A DNA stretch of 64,000 nt from Sesamum alatum (lineage: Eukaryota > Streptophyta > Magnoliopsida > Lamiales > Pedaliaceae). The position numbers and the translations under genes are program-made. Of this stretch, positions 1 to 12,376 are shown piece after piece. The stretch spans positions 10,831,395-10,895,394 of the forward strand of contig JACGWO010000004.1 in NCBI GenBank assembly GCA_034509735.1. The letters run 5' to 3'. The first letter of the stretch is position 1, and every line of letters starts with the position of its first letter. The notes below the pieces were generated by a model, which saw nothing but the letters and a program-made list of their open reading frames with translations, was not told the DNA's origin and ran no database searches.

Positions 1-976
1 TTTATAGCCAAAAATGAGTCATTTATCAATAAATAATAAGGACTGAAAACACAAGGTGTTTCCTACGATTGTGTTGAGTATTAGGCTTGTATCCGGACGT
101 ACAATTGATTATGAAGCTTTTCCAAGTGCTCGATATTAAAAGTGCATGAGTGTCTAAATTTGTTGCGCAAAGGTACAAAGCTGAGTATATGGCTCAAAAG
201 AGCGTTCCAGATGTAGTCCTAGTGCATTTTTATGTTGAATAAGATGGAGTCCTAGTTGTATAATTAATAGTGCCTTTAATATCTATTATTAGAGTCAATA
301 CGAATATATTTATAGCCATAATTGACTCATCTATCAGTCAATGATTAGGGACTGAAAACACAAGGTGTTTCCTACGATTATGTTGAGTATTAGGCTTGTA
401 TCCAGACGCACGATTTGATTATGAAAGTTGACCAAGTGCTCGATATGGAAAAGATAAAAGGGAATAAATGTCTAAATTTATTTAAAAGAGTTTGTCATTG
501 TGCAAAGGAACAAAGTTGAGTCCATGGCTCAAACGAGTGTTTTTGATGTAGTACTAGTGCATTTTATGTTGAATAAGATGGTGTCCTAGTCGTATAATCG
601 AAGAGTGGCTTTAATATTGAATATTATAGTTAATACGAATATATTTATAGCCAGAATGAGTCATCTATCAGTCAATGATAAGGACTGAAAACAAAAGGTG
701 TTTCCTACGATTGTGTTGAGTATGAGGCATGTATCCGGACACGTGATTGATTATGAAGGTTCTCCAAGTCCTCGATATGGCAAAGATAAAAGTGCATTAA
801 TGACTAAATTTGTTTAAAGGAGTTTGACGTTGCGCAAAGATAGAAAGCTGAGTCCATGGCTCAAAAGAGTGTTGTAGATGTAGTCCTAGTACATTTTTAT
901 GTTGAATAACATGAAGTCCTAGTTGTATAATCGAAGTGTGACTTTAATATTGATTATTAAAGTCAATACGGATATA

Positions 977-2934
977 TTTATAGCCAATAATGAGTCATTT
1001 ATCAATAAATAATAGGGACTGAAAACACAAGGTGTTTCCTACGATTGTGTTGAGTATTAGGCTTGTATCCGGACGTATGATTGATTATGAAGCTTTTCCA
1101 AGTGCTCGATATTAAAAGTGCATGAGTGTCTAAATTTGTTGCGCAAAGGTACAAAGCTGAGTATATGGCTCAAAAGAGTATTCTAGATGTAGTCCTAGAG
1201 CATTTTTATGTTGAATAAGATGGAGTCCTAGTTGTATAATTAATAGTGCCTTTAATATCTATTATTAGAGTCAATACGGATATATTTATAGCCATAATTG
1301 AGTCATCTATCAGTCAATGATAGGGACTGAAAATACAAGGTGTTTCCTACGATTATGTTGAGTATTAGGCTTGTATCCAGACGCACGATTGATTAAGAAA
1401 GTTAACCAAGTCCTCGATATGGCAAAGATAAAATGGAATAAGTGTCTAAATTTATTTAAAAGAGTTTGTCATTGTGCAAAGGAACAAAGCTGAGTCCATG
1501 GCTCAAACGAGTGTTTTTGATGTAGTACTAGTGCATTTTTATGTTTAATAAGATGGTGTCCTAGTCGTATAATCGAAGAGTGGCTTTAATATTGATTATT
1601 ATAGTTAATACGAATATATTTATAGCCAGAATGAGTCATCTATCAGTCAATGATAAGGACTGAAAACAAAAGGTGTTTCCTACGATTGTGTTGAGTATTA
1701 GGCATGTATCCGGACGCATGATTGATTATGAAGGTTCTCCAAGTCCTCGATATGGCAAAGATAAAAGTGCATCAATGTCTAAATTTGTTTAAAGGAGTTT
1801 GTTGTTGCGCAAAGATAGAAAGGTGAGTCCATGGCTCAAAAGAGTGTTCTAGATATAATCCTAGTACATTTTTATGTTGAATAACATGAAGTCCTAGTTG
1901 TATAATCGAAGTGTGCCTTTAATATTGATTATTAGAGTCAATACGGATATATTTATAGCAAAAAATGAGTCATTTATCAATAAATAATAAGGACTGAAAA
2001 CACAAGGTGTTTCCTACGATTGTGTTGAGTATTAGGCTTGTATCCGGACGTACGATTGACTATGAACCTTTTCCAAGCGCTCGATATCGCAAAGATAAAA
2101 GTGCATGAGTGTCTAAATTTGTTGCGCAAAGGTACAAAGCTGAGTATATGGCTCAAAAGAGTGTTCCAGATGTAGTCCTAGTGCATTTTTATGTTGAATA
2201 AGATGGAGTCCTAGTTGTATAATTGAAGAGTGCCTTTAATATCTATTATTAGAGTCAATACAGATATATTTATAGCCATAATTGAGTCATCTATCAGTCA
2301 ATGATAGGGACTGAAACACAAGGTGTTTCCTACGATTATGTTGAGTATTAGGCTTGTAGTCAGACGTACGATTGATTATGAAAGTTGACCAAGTCCTTGA
2401 TATGGCAAAGATAAAAGGGAATAAGTGTCTAAATTTATTTAAAAGATTTTGTCATTGTGCAAAGGAACAAAGCTGAGTCCATGGCTCAAACGAGTGTTTT
2501 TGATGTAGTACTAGTGCATTTTTATGTTGAATAAGATGGTGTCCTAATCGTTTAATCGAAGAGTGGCTTTAATATTGATTATTATAGTTAATACGAATAT
2601 ATTTATAGCCAGAATGAGTCATCTATCAGTCAATGATAAGGACTGAAAACAAAAGGTGTTTCCTACAATTGTGTTGAGTATTAGGCATGTATCCGGACGC
2701 ATGATTGATTATGAAGGTTCTCCAAGTCCTCGATATGGCAAAGATAAAAGTGCATTAATGTCTATATTTATTTAAAGGAGTTTGTCGTTGCGCAAAGATA
2801 GAAAGCTGAGTCCATGGCTCAAAAGAGTGTTGTAGATGTAGTCCTAGTACATTTTTATGTTGAATAACATGAAGTCCTAGTTGTATAATCGAAGTGTGAC
2901 TTTAATATTGATTATTAAAGTCAATACGGATATA
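977..2934. repeat. Higher-order repeat unit, copy 1 (six monomers)
   Basis: Six monomers in the order A2-B2-C2-A3-B3-C3, 1,958 bp. Diagnostic variants repeat only at this period: A2 lacks the cgcaaag segment after gctcgatatt, A3 has ccttttccaagcgctcgata, B2 has gattaagaaagttaacc, and B3 has gtagtcagacgtacg together with cctaatcgtttaatcg. The same variants recur in the same order in the next 1,961 bp. The triplet at 1-976 is a diverged relative of the A2-B2-C2 half. Confidence 0.85.
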
Positions 2935-4895
2935 TTTATAGCCAATAATGAGTCATTTATCAATAAATAATAGGGACTGAAAACACAAGGTGTTTCCTAC
3001 GATTGTGTTGAGTATTAGGCTTGTATCCGGACGTATGATTGATTATGAAGCTTTTTCCAAGTGCTCGATATTAAAAGTGCATGAGTGTCTAAATTTGTTG
3101 CGCAAAGGTACAAAGCTGAGTATATGGCTCAAAAGAGTATTCCAGATGTAGTCCTAGAGCATTTTTATGTTGAATAAGATGGAGTCCTAGTTGTATAATT
3201 AATAGTGCCTTTAATATCTATTATTAGAGTCAATACGGATATATTTATAGCCATAATTGAGTCATCTATCAGTCAATGATACGGACTGAAAATACAAGGT
3301 GTTTCCTACGATTATGTTGAGTATTAGGCTTGTATCCAGACGCACGATTGATTAAGAAAGTTAACCAAGTCCTCGATATGGCAAAGATAAAAATGGAATA
3401 AGTGTCTAAATTTATTTAAAAGAGTTTGTCATTGTGCAAAGGAACAAAGCTGAGTCCATGGCTCAAACGAGTGTTTTTGATGTAGTACTCGTGCATTTTT
3501 ATGTTGAATAAGATGGTGTCCTAGTCGTATAATCGAAGAGTGGCTTTAATATTGATTATTATAGTTAATACGAATATATTTATAGCCAGAATGAGTCATC
3601 TATCAGTCAATGATAAGGACTGAAAACAAAAGGTGTTTCCTACAATTGTGTTGAGTATTAGGCATGTATCCGGACGCATGATTGATTATGAAGGTTCTCC
3701 AACTCCTCGATATGGCAAAGATAAAAGTGCATTAATGTCTAAATTTGTTTAAAGGAGTTTGTTGTTGCGCAAAGATAGAAAGGTGAGTCCATGGCTCAAA
3801 AGAGTGTTCTAGATATAATCCTAGTACATTTTTATGTTGAATAACATGAAGTCCTAGTTGTATAATCGAAGTGTGCCTTTAATATTGATTATTAGAGTCA
3901 ATACGGATATATTTATTAGCAAAAAAATGAGTCATTTATCAATAAATAATAAGGACTGAAAACACAAGGTGTTTCCTACGATTGTGTTGAGTATTAGGCT
4001 TGTATCCGGACGTACGATTGACTATGAACCTTTTCCAAGCGCTCGATATCGCAAAGATAAAAGTGCATGAGTGTCTAAATTTGTTGCGCAAAGGTACAAA
4101 GCTGAGTATATGGCTCAAAAGAGTGTTCCAGATGTAGTCCTAGTGCATTTTTATGTTGAATAAGATGGAGTCCTAGTTGTATAATTGAAGAGTGCCTTTA
4201 ATATCTATTATTAGAGTCAATACAGATATATTTATAGCCATAATTGAGTCATCTATCAGTCAATGATAGGGACTGAAACACAAGGTGTTTCCCACGATTA
4301 TGTTGAGTATTAGGCTTGTAGTCAGACGTACGATTGATTATGAAAGTTGACCAAGTCCTTGATATGGCAAAGATAAAAGGGAATAAGTGTCTAAATTTAT
4401 TTAAAAGATTTTGTCATTGTGCAAAGGAACAAAGCTGAGTCCATGGCTCAAACGAGTGTTTTTGATGTAGTACTAGTGCATTTTTATGTTGAATAAGATG
4501 GTGTCCTAATCGTTTAATCGAAGAGTGGCTTTAATATTGATTATTATAGTTAATACGAATATATTTATAGCCAGAATGAGTCATCTATCAGTCAATGATA
4601 AGGACTGAAAACGAAAGGTGTTTCCTACAATTGTGTTGAGTATTAGGCATGTATCCGGACGCATGATTGATTATGAAGGTTCTCCAAGTCCTCGATATGG
4701 CAAAGATAAAAGTGCATTAATGTCTATATTTATTTAAAGGAGTTTGTCGTTGCGCAAAGATAGAAAGCTGAGTCCATGGCTCAAAAGAGTGTTCTAGATG
4801 TAGTCCTAGTACATTTTTATGTTGAATAACATGAAGTCCTAGTTGTATAATCGAAGTGTGCGTTTAATATTGATTATTAGATTAATACGTATATA
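2935..4895. repeat. Higher-order repeat unit, copy 2 (six monomers)
   Basis: Second copy of the A2-B2-C2-A3-B3-C3 block (1,961 bp), matching 977-2934 variant for variant with only scattered substitutions and small indels, for example tttattagc at 3912 where most copies read tttatagc. Such close identity between units many monomers apart, against larger differences between adjacent monomers, is the signature of a higher-order repeat. Confidence 0.85.
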
Positions 4896-6194
4896 TTTAT
4901 TGCCAGAATAAGTCGTCTATCAGTAAATGATATGGTTTGAAAACAAAAGATGTTTCCCACGATTGTTTTGAGTATTAGGCATGTATCCGCACGTACGATT
5001 GATTATGAAGCTTTTCCAAGCGCTCGATATCGCAAAGATAAAAGCTCATGAGTGTCTAAATTTGTTGCGCAAAGGTACAAAGCTGAGTACATGGCTCAAA
5101 AGAGTGTTCCAGATGTAGTCCTAGTGCATTTTTATGTTGAATAAGATGGAGTCCTAGTTGTATAATTGAAGAGTGCCTTTAATATCTATTATTAGAGTCA
5201 ATACAGATATATTTATAGCCATAATTGAGTCATCTATCAGTCAATGATAGGGACTGAAACACAAGGTGTTTCCTACGATTATGTTGAGTATTAGGCTTGT
5301 AGTCAGACGTACGATTGATTATGAAAGTTGACCAAGTCCTTGATATGGCAAAGATAAAAGGGAATAAGTGTCTAAATTTATTTAAAAGATTTTGTCATTG
5401 TGCAAAGGAACAAAGCTGAGTCCATGGCTCAAACGAATGTTTTTGATGTAGTACTAGTGCATTTTTATGTTGAATAAGATGGTGTCCTAATCGTTTAATC
5501 GAAAGAGTGGCTTTAATATTGATTATTATAGTTAATACGAATATATTTATAGCCAGAATGAGTCATCTATCAGTCAATGATAAGGACTGAAAACAAAAGG
5601 TGTTTCCTACAATTGTGTTGAGTATTAGGCATGTATCCGGACGCATGATTGATTATGAAGGTTCTCCAAGTCCTCGATATGGCAAAGATAAAAGTGCATT
5701 AATGTCTATATTTATTTAAAGGAGTTTGTCGTTGCGCAAAGATAGAAAGCTGAGTCCATGGCTCAAAAGAGTGTTCTAGATGTAGTCCTAGTACATTTTT
5801 ATGTTGAATAACATGAAGTCCTAGTTGTATAATCGAAGTGTGCGTTTAATATTGATTATTAGATTTAATACGTATATATTTATTGCCAGAATAAGTCATC
5901 TATCAGTAAATGATATGGTTTGAAAACAAAAGATGTTTCCCACGATTGTTTTGAGTATTAGGCATGTATCCGCACGTACGATTGATTATGAAGCTTTTCC
6001 AAGCGCTCGATATCGCAAAGATAAAAGCTCATGAGTGTCTAAATTTGTTGCGCAAAGGTACAAAGCTGAGTACATGGCTCAAAAGAGTGTTCCAGATGTA
6101 GTCCTAGTGCATTTTTATGTTGAATAAGATGGAGTCCTAGTTGTATAATTGAAGAGTGCCTTTAATATCTATTATTAGAGTCAATACGGATATA
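4231..6194. repeat. Tandem duplication of a three-monomer block with a chimeric monomer
   Basis: Two adjacent, nearly identical blocks, 4231-5211 and 5212-6194, each holding B3, C3 and a third monomer starting tttattgcc (4896 and 5879). The front of that third monomer (gatatggtttgaaaacaaaa, tccgcacgtacg) matches the independent monomer at about 6863. Its back half (aagcgctcgatatcgcaaag, ttgttgcgcaaagg) matches the A3 type. It is therefore a hybrid of two monomer types, amplified at least once with its neighbours. Confidence 0.8.
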
Positions 6195-9171
6195 TTTATA
6201 GCCAGAATTGAGCCATCTATCAGTCAATGATAGGGACTGAAAACACAAGGTGTTTCCTACGATTATGTTGAGTATTAGGCTTGTATTCAGACGCACGATT
6301 GATTATGAAAGTTGACCAAGTCATCGATATGACAAAGATAAAAGGGAATAAGTGTCTAAATTTATTTAAAAGAGTTTGTCATTGTGCAAAGGAACAATGC
6401 TGAGTCCATGGCTCAAACGAGTGTTTTTGATGTAGTACTCGTGCATTTTTATGTTGAATAAGATGGTGTCCTAGTCGTATAATCGAAGAGTGGCTTTAAT
6501 ATTGATTATTATAGTTAATACGAATATATTTATATCCAGAATGAGTCATCTATCAGTCAATGATAAGGACTGAAAACAAAAGGTGTTTCCTACGATTGTG
6601 TTGAGTATTAGGCATGTATCCGGATGTCCATTTGATTATGAAGGTTTTCCAAGCCCTCTATATGGACATAGATAAAAGTGCATTATTGTCTAAATTTGCT
6701 TAAATGAGTTTGTCGTTGCGCAAAGGTACTAAGCTGAGTCCATTGTTCAAAAGAGTGTTCTGGATGTAGTACTAGTGCATTTTTATATTGTATAAGATGG
6801 AGTCCTAGTCGTATAATGGAAGAGTGGCTGTAATATTGATTATTAGATTTAATACGTATATATTTATTGCCAGAATAAGTCATCTATCAGTAAATGATAT
6901 GGTCTGAAAACAAAAGATGTTTCCCACGATTGTTTTGAATATTAGGCATGTATCCGCACGTACGATTGATTATGAAGGTTTTCCAAGCCCTCGATATGGC
7001 AAAGATAAAAGTGAATTAGTATCTAAATTTGTTTAAAGCAGTTTGTCGTTGCGCAAATGAACAAAGTTGAGTTCATGGCTCAAAAGACTGTTCTAGATGT
7101 AGTCCTAGTGTATTTTTATATTGAAAAAGATGGAGTCCTAGTCGTATAATCGAAGAGTGGCTTTAATATTGATTATTATAGTTAATATGAATATATTTAT
7201 AGCTAGAATGAGTCATCTATCAGTCAATGATAAGGACTGAAAAGAAAAGATGTGTCCTACGATTGTGTTGAGTATTAGGCATGTATCCGGACGTCCGATT
7301 GATTATGAAGGTTCTCCAAGCCCTCGATATGGACAAAGATAAAAGTCCATTATTGTCTAAATTTGCTTAAATGAGTTTGTCATTGTGCAAAGGAACAAAG
7401 CTGAGTCCATGGCTCAAACGAGTGTTCTAGATGTAGTACTAGTGCATTTTTATGTTGAATAAGATGGAGTCCTAGTCGTATAATCGAAGAGTGGCTTTAA
7501 TATTGATTATTAGAGTTAATACGTATATATTTATACCCAGAATGAGTCATCTATCAGTAAATGATAAGGTCTGAAAACAAAAGATGCTTCCTACGATTGT
7601 TTTGAGTATTAGGCATGTATCCGGATGTACGATTGATTATGAAGGTTTTCCAAGCCCTCTATATGGCAAAGATAAAAGTGGATTAGTGTCTAAATTTGTT
7701 CAAAGGAGTTTGTCATTGCGCAAATATACAAAGCTGAGTTCATGGCTCAAAAGAGTGTTCTAGATATACTCTTAGTGTTTTCTTATGTTGAATACCGTGG
7801 AGTCCTTGTCGTATAATCGAAGAGTGGCTTTAATATTGATTATTAGAGTCAATATGAATATATTTATAGCCAGAAATGAGTAATCTGTCAATCAATGATA
7901 AGGACTGAAAACACAAGGTGTTTCCTACGATTGTGTTGAGTACTAGGCATGTATCTGTACGTACGATTGATTACGAAAGTTGACCAAGCCCTCGATATGG
8001 GAAAGATAAAAGTGCATTAGTGTCTAAATTTGTTTAAAGCAGTTTGTCGTTGCGCAAATGTACAAAGCTGAGTCCATGGCTCAAAAGAGTGTTCTAGATG
8101 TAGTCCTAGTGCATTTTTATGTTGAAAAATATGGAATTCTAGTCAATTATAGGGACTGAAAATAAAAGGTATTTCCTACGATTGTGTTAAGCATTAGGCA
8201 TGTATCAAGACGTATGATTGATTATGAAGGTTCTCCAAGCCCTCGATATGGCAAAGATAAAAGTGCATTAGTGTCTAAATTTGTTTAAAGGAGTTTTTTG
8301 TTGCCCAAAGGTACAAAGCTGAGTCCATGGCTCAAAAGAGTGTTCTAGATGTAGTCCTAGTGCATTAGTCGTATAATCGAAGAGTACCTTTATTAAGGAT
8401 TATTAGAGTCAATATGAATATATTTATAGCCAAAAATGAGTCATTTATCAGTCAATGATAAGGAATGAAAATGCAAAGTGTTTACTACGATTGTGTTGAG
8501 TATTAGGCATGTATCCGAACGTACAATTGATTATGAAAGTTGACCAAGCCCTTGATATGGCAAAGATAAAAGGGAATAAGTGTCTAAATTTGTTTAAAAG
8601 AATTTGTCGTTGAGCAAAGGAACAAAGCTGAGTCAATGGCTCAAACGAGTGTTTTAGATGTAGTACTAGTGCATTTTTATGTTGAATAAGATGATGTCCT
8701 AGTCGTATAATCGAAGAGTGGCTTTAATATTGATTATTATAGTTAATACGAATATATTTATAGCCAGAATGAGTCATCTATCAGTCAATGATAAGGACTG
8801 AAAACAAAAGGTGTTTCCTACGATTGTGTTGAGTATTAGGCATGTATCCGGATGCATGATTGATTATGAAGGTTCTCCAAGTCCTCGATATGGCAAAGAT
8901 AAAAGTGCATTAGTGTCTAAATTTGTTTAAAGGAGTTTGTCGTTGCGCAAAGGTACAAAGCTGAGACCATGGCTCAAAAGAGTGTTCTAGATGTAGTCCT
9001 AGTGCATTTTTATATTGAATAAGATGGAGTCCTAGTAATTTAATCAAAGAGAGCTTTTAATATCTATTATTAGAGTCAATACGAATATATTTATAGCCAG
9101 AATTGAGTCATCTATTAGTCAATGATAAGGACTGAAAAAGAGAGTCCATTATTTTTGTCTAAATTAGTTTA

Positions 9172-9848
9172 TTTTCAGCATTAGAAGGCCAAGAGACATC
9201 ATTGTAGTCAAAGGGTCATTCTTGTTTTTCTAAGTCTTGTTAATGTGGTCAAAAGTGTCACTTTAATGGTCCTAAAGTCCAAAGTTAGAATTAACTCTTG
9301 AGACCCTTGGGCATCCATTTGAAGCCTATAAAAGGCCATGGTTATCATTTGTAAAAATCAGACTTTGAATTAATATAAAATTCTTCTTGTGAGGTTGAAT
9401 TCTCTTTGTAGAGTTTCAATTGTTTAGAAGTTATCAAGATACTTGAGCAATATCTTGTGGCGTTCACCATACCAAGGTTCCTGGCTGCCCATATAGCCAA
9501 CGGGTCAAGGTGCTCGCAAGCTCCAGGTACGATCAAACTAGATCATCGATCTGGGATATCCGCTGCCTATTTCTATACGTTTGGTTCTTGGATCCTTATA
9601 TCCAATGGGTCTCACGTCCTATCCGTATCAGGTGATTCAAATTCACAAAGCCCCCAATTCGTGCTCGACCCAAGTGTGTCGTTGTGTGGGTTGGTTTACT
9701 CGTGCTCGTGGTTGGTTGAATGTTCTAAGTAGCAGGTCACGTTCCAATAACGTTGGTTGGCTATTTGCATTCCTCAGGTCACGGACCCTTTTATCCATTG
9801 CAAGCCTACGTCGTGAAGATCGGGCCACCCATGGTCAATACCCTATCA
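9172..9848 (+). repeat. 5' LTR remnant of CRM copy 1, chimeric
   Basis: Ends in tatca at 9848, just before the primer-binding site. The last 218 bp (9631-9848, from ggtgattcaaattcacaaag) match the other CRM LTRs in the window. The part before 9631 does not align with them beyond a similar promoter area (tataaaagg at 9327-9335). The LTR therefore looks like a join between a related but different LTR and this family's 3' section. Its start is not a clean TG and is probably truncated. Confidence 0.7.
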
Positions 9849-9850
9849 TA

Positions 9851-9863
9851 TGGTATCAGAGCC
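9851..9863 (+). promoter_or_regulatory. Primer-binding site (initiator Met tRNA type), CRM copy 1
   Basis: tggtatcagagcc lies 2 bp after the LTR end. It is the usual plant retrotransposon site complementary to the 3' end of initiator methionine tRNA, where minus-strand DNA synthesis starts. Confidence 0.9.
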
Positions 9864-10494
9864 TTCGGTTGACACGGTAGGTTACCCCAAATTCCACCTA
9901 TCTTTTATCTTACATCACCAAGCTTCCGTACCCCATTGTTATCTTTAGTTTTATCTCTACAAAAGAAAACAAAAAAAAAAAGAAGAGAAAAGTTCAAAAA
10001 AAAAAAAAACAAACGAGCAGCAAAAAAAAAGTAGAAAAATTCGTTCGAAAAAAGAAGGCCAAAAAAAAAAGTACAAAAGTGAAAAAAAAAGGGGCCACTT
10101 GAAAGGAAAAAAAAAACAAAAGAAAGAAAAAACAGATTGTTTTATTTTTTTCCTAGCTATACTTTGCTACTATCCTTGTAAGCCAACCCGATCTTGATTT
10201 CCCAAGTTGTACCTAGCTTCTTTAGATCATTCTCTTGCTACGGGTAAGTTTGAATCGTCCATCTACACATACTTTGTTGAGAAAATAATTGGCATTTTGT
10301 TTTGAGTTGCTAGATAAAAGCATCGAGTTTTATAAGTTTTAGATTAGAGAGTGTTGAGTGTAGTGAGACTATCATTGAGAGTCAAGAGTTGTGAACTTAT
10401 TAAATGAGGAGTGAAAACACGAGTGGAAAAAATAAAAGAGAGAAAAAAAAAAGAGTGTGGCAAGGATTTGGTGAGGTTCCTATAATTTTATTAA
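9864..10494 (+). other. 5' leader of CRM copy 1, A-rich
   Basis: About 630 bp between the primer-binding site and the gag start. It has a long purine-rich, mostly A tract (about 9958-10130) broken by g and c, then ordinary sequence. The equivalent leader in copy 2 (17887-18558) has the same layout. No open frame of note. Confidence 0.7.
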
Positions 10495-12376
10495 ATGGCA
10501 GAAAATCGAGATAAAGGAGTTGTTGAAGGAAGTGATGACAACAACTCGGGAGAAACACTACGAGGCGGAGTCGATGCATTCCATATGCAAGCCTTGGTGA
10601 GCCACCTTGAGAAGTCGTTTGACCGAAAGTTGGAAAGTCTTCATGAAAGATTGGATCAAGTAGAGGATAAAGTTTGTCGGTCCAAGAGCTACAAATTAAA
10701 GACAAACTCCCAATCCACGGCCTCAACATCATGATGAGTATTTGGAGGATCCAAGTGGTGAAGATGAATATGAGGACATCCGGCCAAGGAGAGTGAATAG
10801 ACCAAGAGATAGATCGAGACGGCCTAGAGATGAAGATGGTGGCCTAGGAGGAGTTAAGGTCACAATTCCTTCATTTAAAGGAAAGAGTGATCCCGAAGAG
10901 TATTTGAAATGGGAGATGCGTGTTGAGCAAATCTTTTCATGCCACAACTACTCAGAGACTAAAAAGGTCAAACTCGCAGCCCTTGAGTTTACCGATTATG
11001 CTCTTGTTTGGTGGGATCTCATGCAAAAGGAACGGGTTAGGAATGATGAACGTCCTATCACAACATGGGAAGAGATGAGAGCAATCATGAGGAGGAGGTT
11101 CGTTCCATCCTATTATCGTCGTGAGCTTCACAACCAGCTCCAACACCTTACTCAAGGTTCTAAAAGTGTTGATGAGTACTACAAAGAGATGGAGATTGCC
11201 ATGATCCGAACTAACACCATAGAGGACAATGAAGCAACTATGGCTCGTTTCTTGCATGGGCTCAATCGTGACATCGCTGATGTTGTGGAGATGCACCACT
11301 ATGTAGAACTTGAAGAGATGGTACACCAATCCATCAAGGTTGAACAACAACTCAAGCGGAGAGGACTTATGCAGAGGAGTTCTAACTCGTCTACATTCAA
11401 TCCATGGAAGAACAACCCCAAGAAAGACACCCCTTCCACATCAAAATTCAAGGAGGCCGATCCAAAATATGGTGACAAAGTTGCTGCCAAAAAGGTACAA
11501 CCCGAGCCTAATTTTTCAAGAAACCGTGATATAAAGTGTTTCAAGTGCCAAGGGAGAGGGCACATAGCAAGTGAGTGTCCTAACCGGCGTACAATGATCT
11601 TCAACAACCATCGAGAGTTGGAAACCGAAGAAGAAAGCACCGAGAACGAGGAATCATCACAAGAAGATGGTGGAGTGTATGCCGAAGAAGGAGAGTTGCT
11701 TGTTACTAGAAGATCTCTTAGTGCCCATATGATGGAGGAAGGCAATTGCCAAAGAGAAAACTTGTTCCATACACGCTGCCAAGTTCAAGGAAAGGTATGT
11801 AGCATGATTATTGATGGTGGTAGTTGTTGCAATGTGGCAAGTATTGAATTGGTTCAAAAATTAAGTCTACCTACTATCAAGCATCACCGTCCATACAAGC
11901 TTCAATGGTTGAATGAGTGTGGCGAGTTGAAGGTGACCAAGCAAGTGAAGGTATTGTTTTCAATTGGAAGGTACAAAGATGAGATTATTTGTGATATTGT
12001 GCCAATGAAAGCATGCCACATATTGCTGGGGAGGCCATGGCAGTTTGATAGGCATGTAACACATGATGGATTCCAAAATCGTTACTCTTTTGTGCTACGA
12101 GGGGAATCCATAACTCTCAATCTGATGACACCAAAGCAGATTTTGCAAGATCAGATTTTGAGAGAAAACAAAAGAGAGTGTGAGAAAAAGAAAGAGAAAC
12201 AAAAAGAAGAGAGTGAAAATGAGAGTGACAAGAAAATGAGTGATTCAAAAGATGGAGAAAAGAAAAGCAAAAGAGGAAAGAAAAAGGAGAGGGAAAAAGA
12301 TGAAGAGAAAGAGAGTTTACTAGTTGCTAAGAAGAGTGAGTCAAGGAAGCATTGTTTTCCCAACAAAACCTCATAG
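10495..12376 (+). pseudogene. gag: gag and aspartic protease region, CRM copy 1 (frameshifted)
   Basis: Capsid/nucleocapsid precursor and protease of the retrotransposon. The natural start is the ATG at 10495 (MAENRDKG). A small indel near 10672-10685 breaks the frame, and the rest reads from 10742 (544 residues). In order: an arginine-rich segment, a Retrotrans_gag domain (region around ALEFTDYALVWWD), a CX2CX4HX4C zinc knuckle (CFKCQGRGHIASEC, ~11537-11578) for RNA packaging, an acidic stretch, then a retropepsin-like domain with active-site IIDGGSCCNVAS (~11808) and ILLGRPWQFDR (~12024). A very charged Lys/Glu linker (~12160-12340) follows. In copy 2 the same linker leads into reverse transcriptase; here a 1-bp loss near 12337 separates them, so gag and pol were originally one reading frame. 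Not functional as it stands. Confidence 0.9.

Larger units (their letters stand above)
1..9171. repeat. Centromere-type satellite array, block 1
   Basis: About 28 head-to-tail monomers, each opening with a tttatagcc-like motif and then carrying recognisable segments such as gactgaaaacacaaggtgtt, cgattgtgttgagtattagg and ccatggctcaaaagagtgtt. Monomer starts seen at 1, 309, 644, 977, 1285, 1619, 1952, 2269, 2602, 2935, 3244, 3579, 3912, 4231, 4564 and 4896 give lengths of 308-335 bp. Type A monomers (308-319 bp) lack about 16 bp near the middle that types B and C (~333 bp) keep. Beyond ~6.2 kb the monomers are less orderly, and one near 8.1-8.4 kb is shortened. The last recognisable monomer piece, internally deleted, runs to about 9171, where CRM copy 1 begins. 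Short open frames here are chance products. Confidence 0.95.

Noticed and set aside
6683..8636. Open frames of 60-70 residues in the satellite (6683-6883 and 8448-8636, both minus; similar ones near 28756 and 30566)
   Set aside because: They arise from the repeat sequence itself, are not conserved between monomers and have no start context or domain.
1..9171. CRISPR-like array because of regular repeats
   Set aside because: The units are 308-335 bp head-to-tail satellite monomers without short repeats and unique spacers, in a plant nuclear context.
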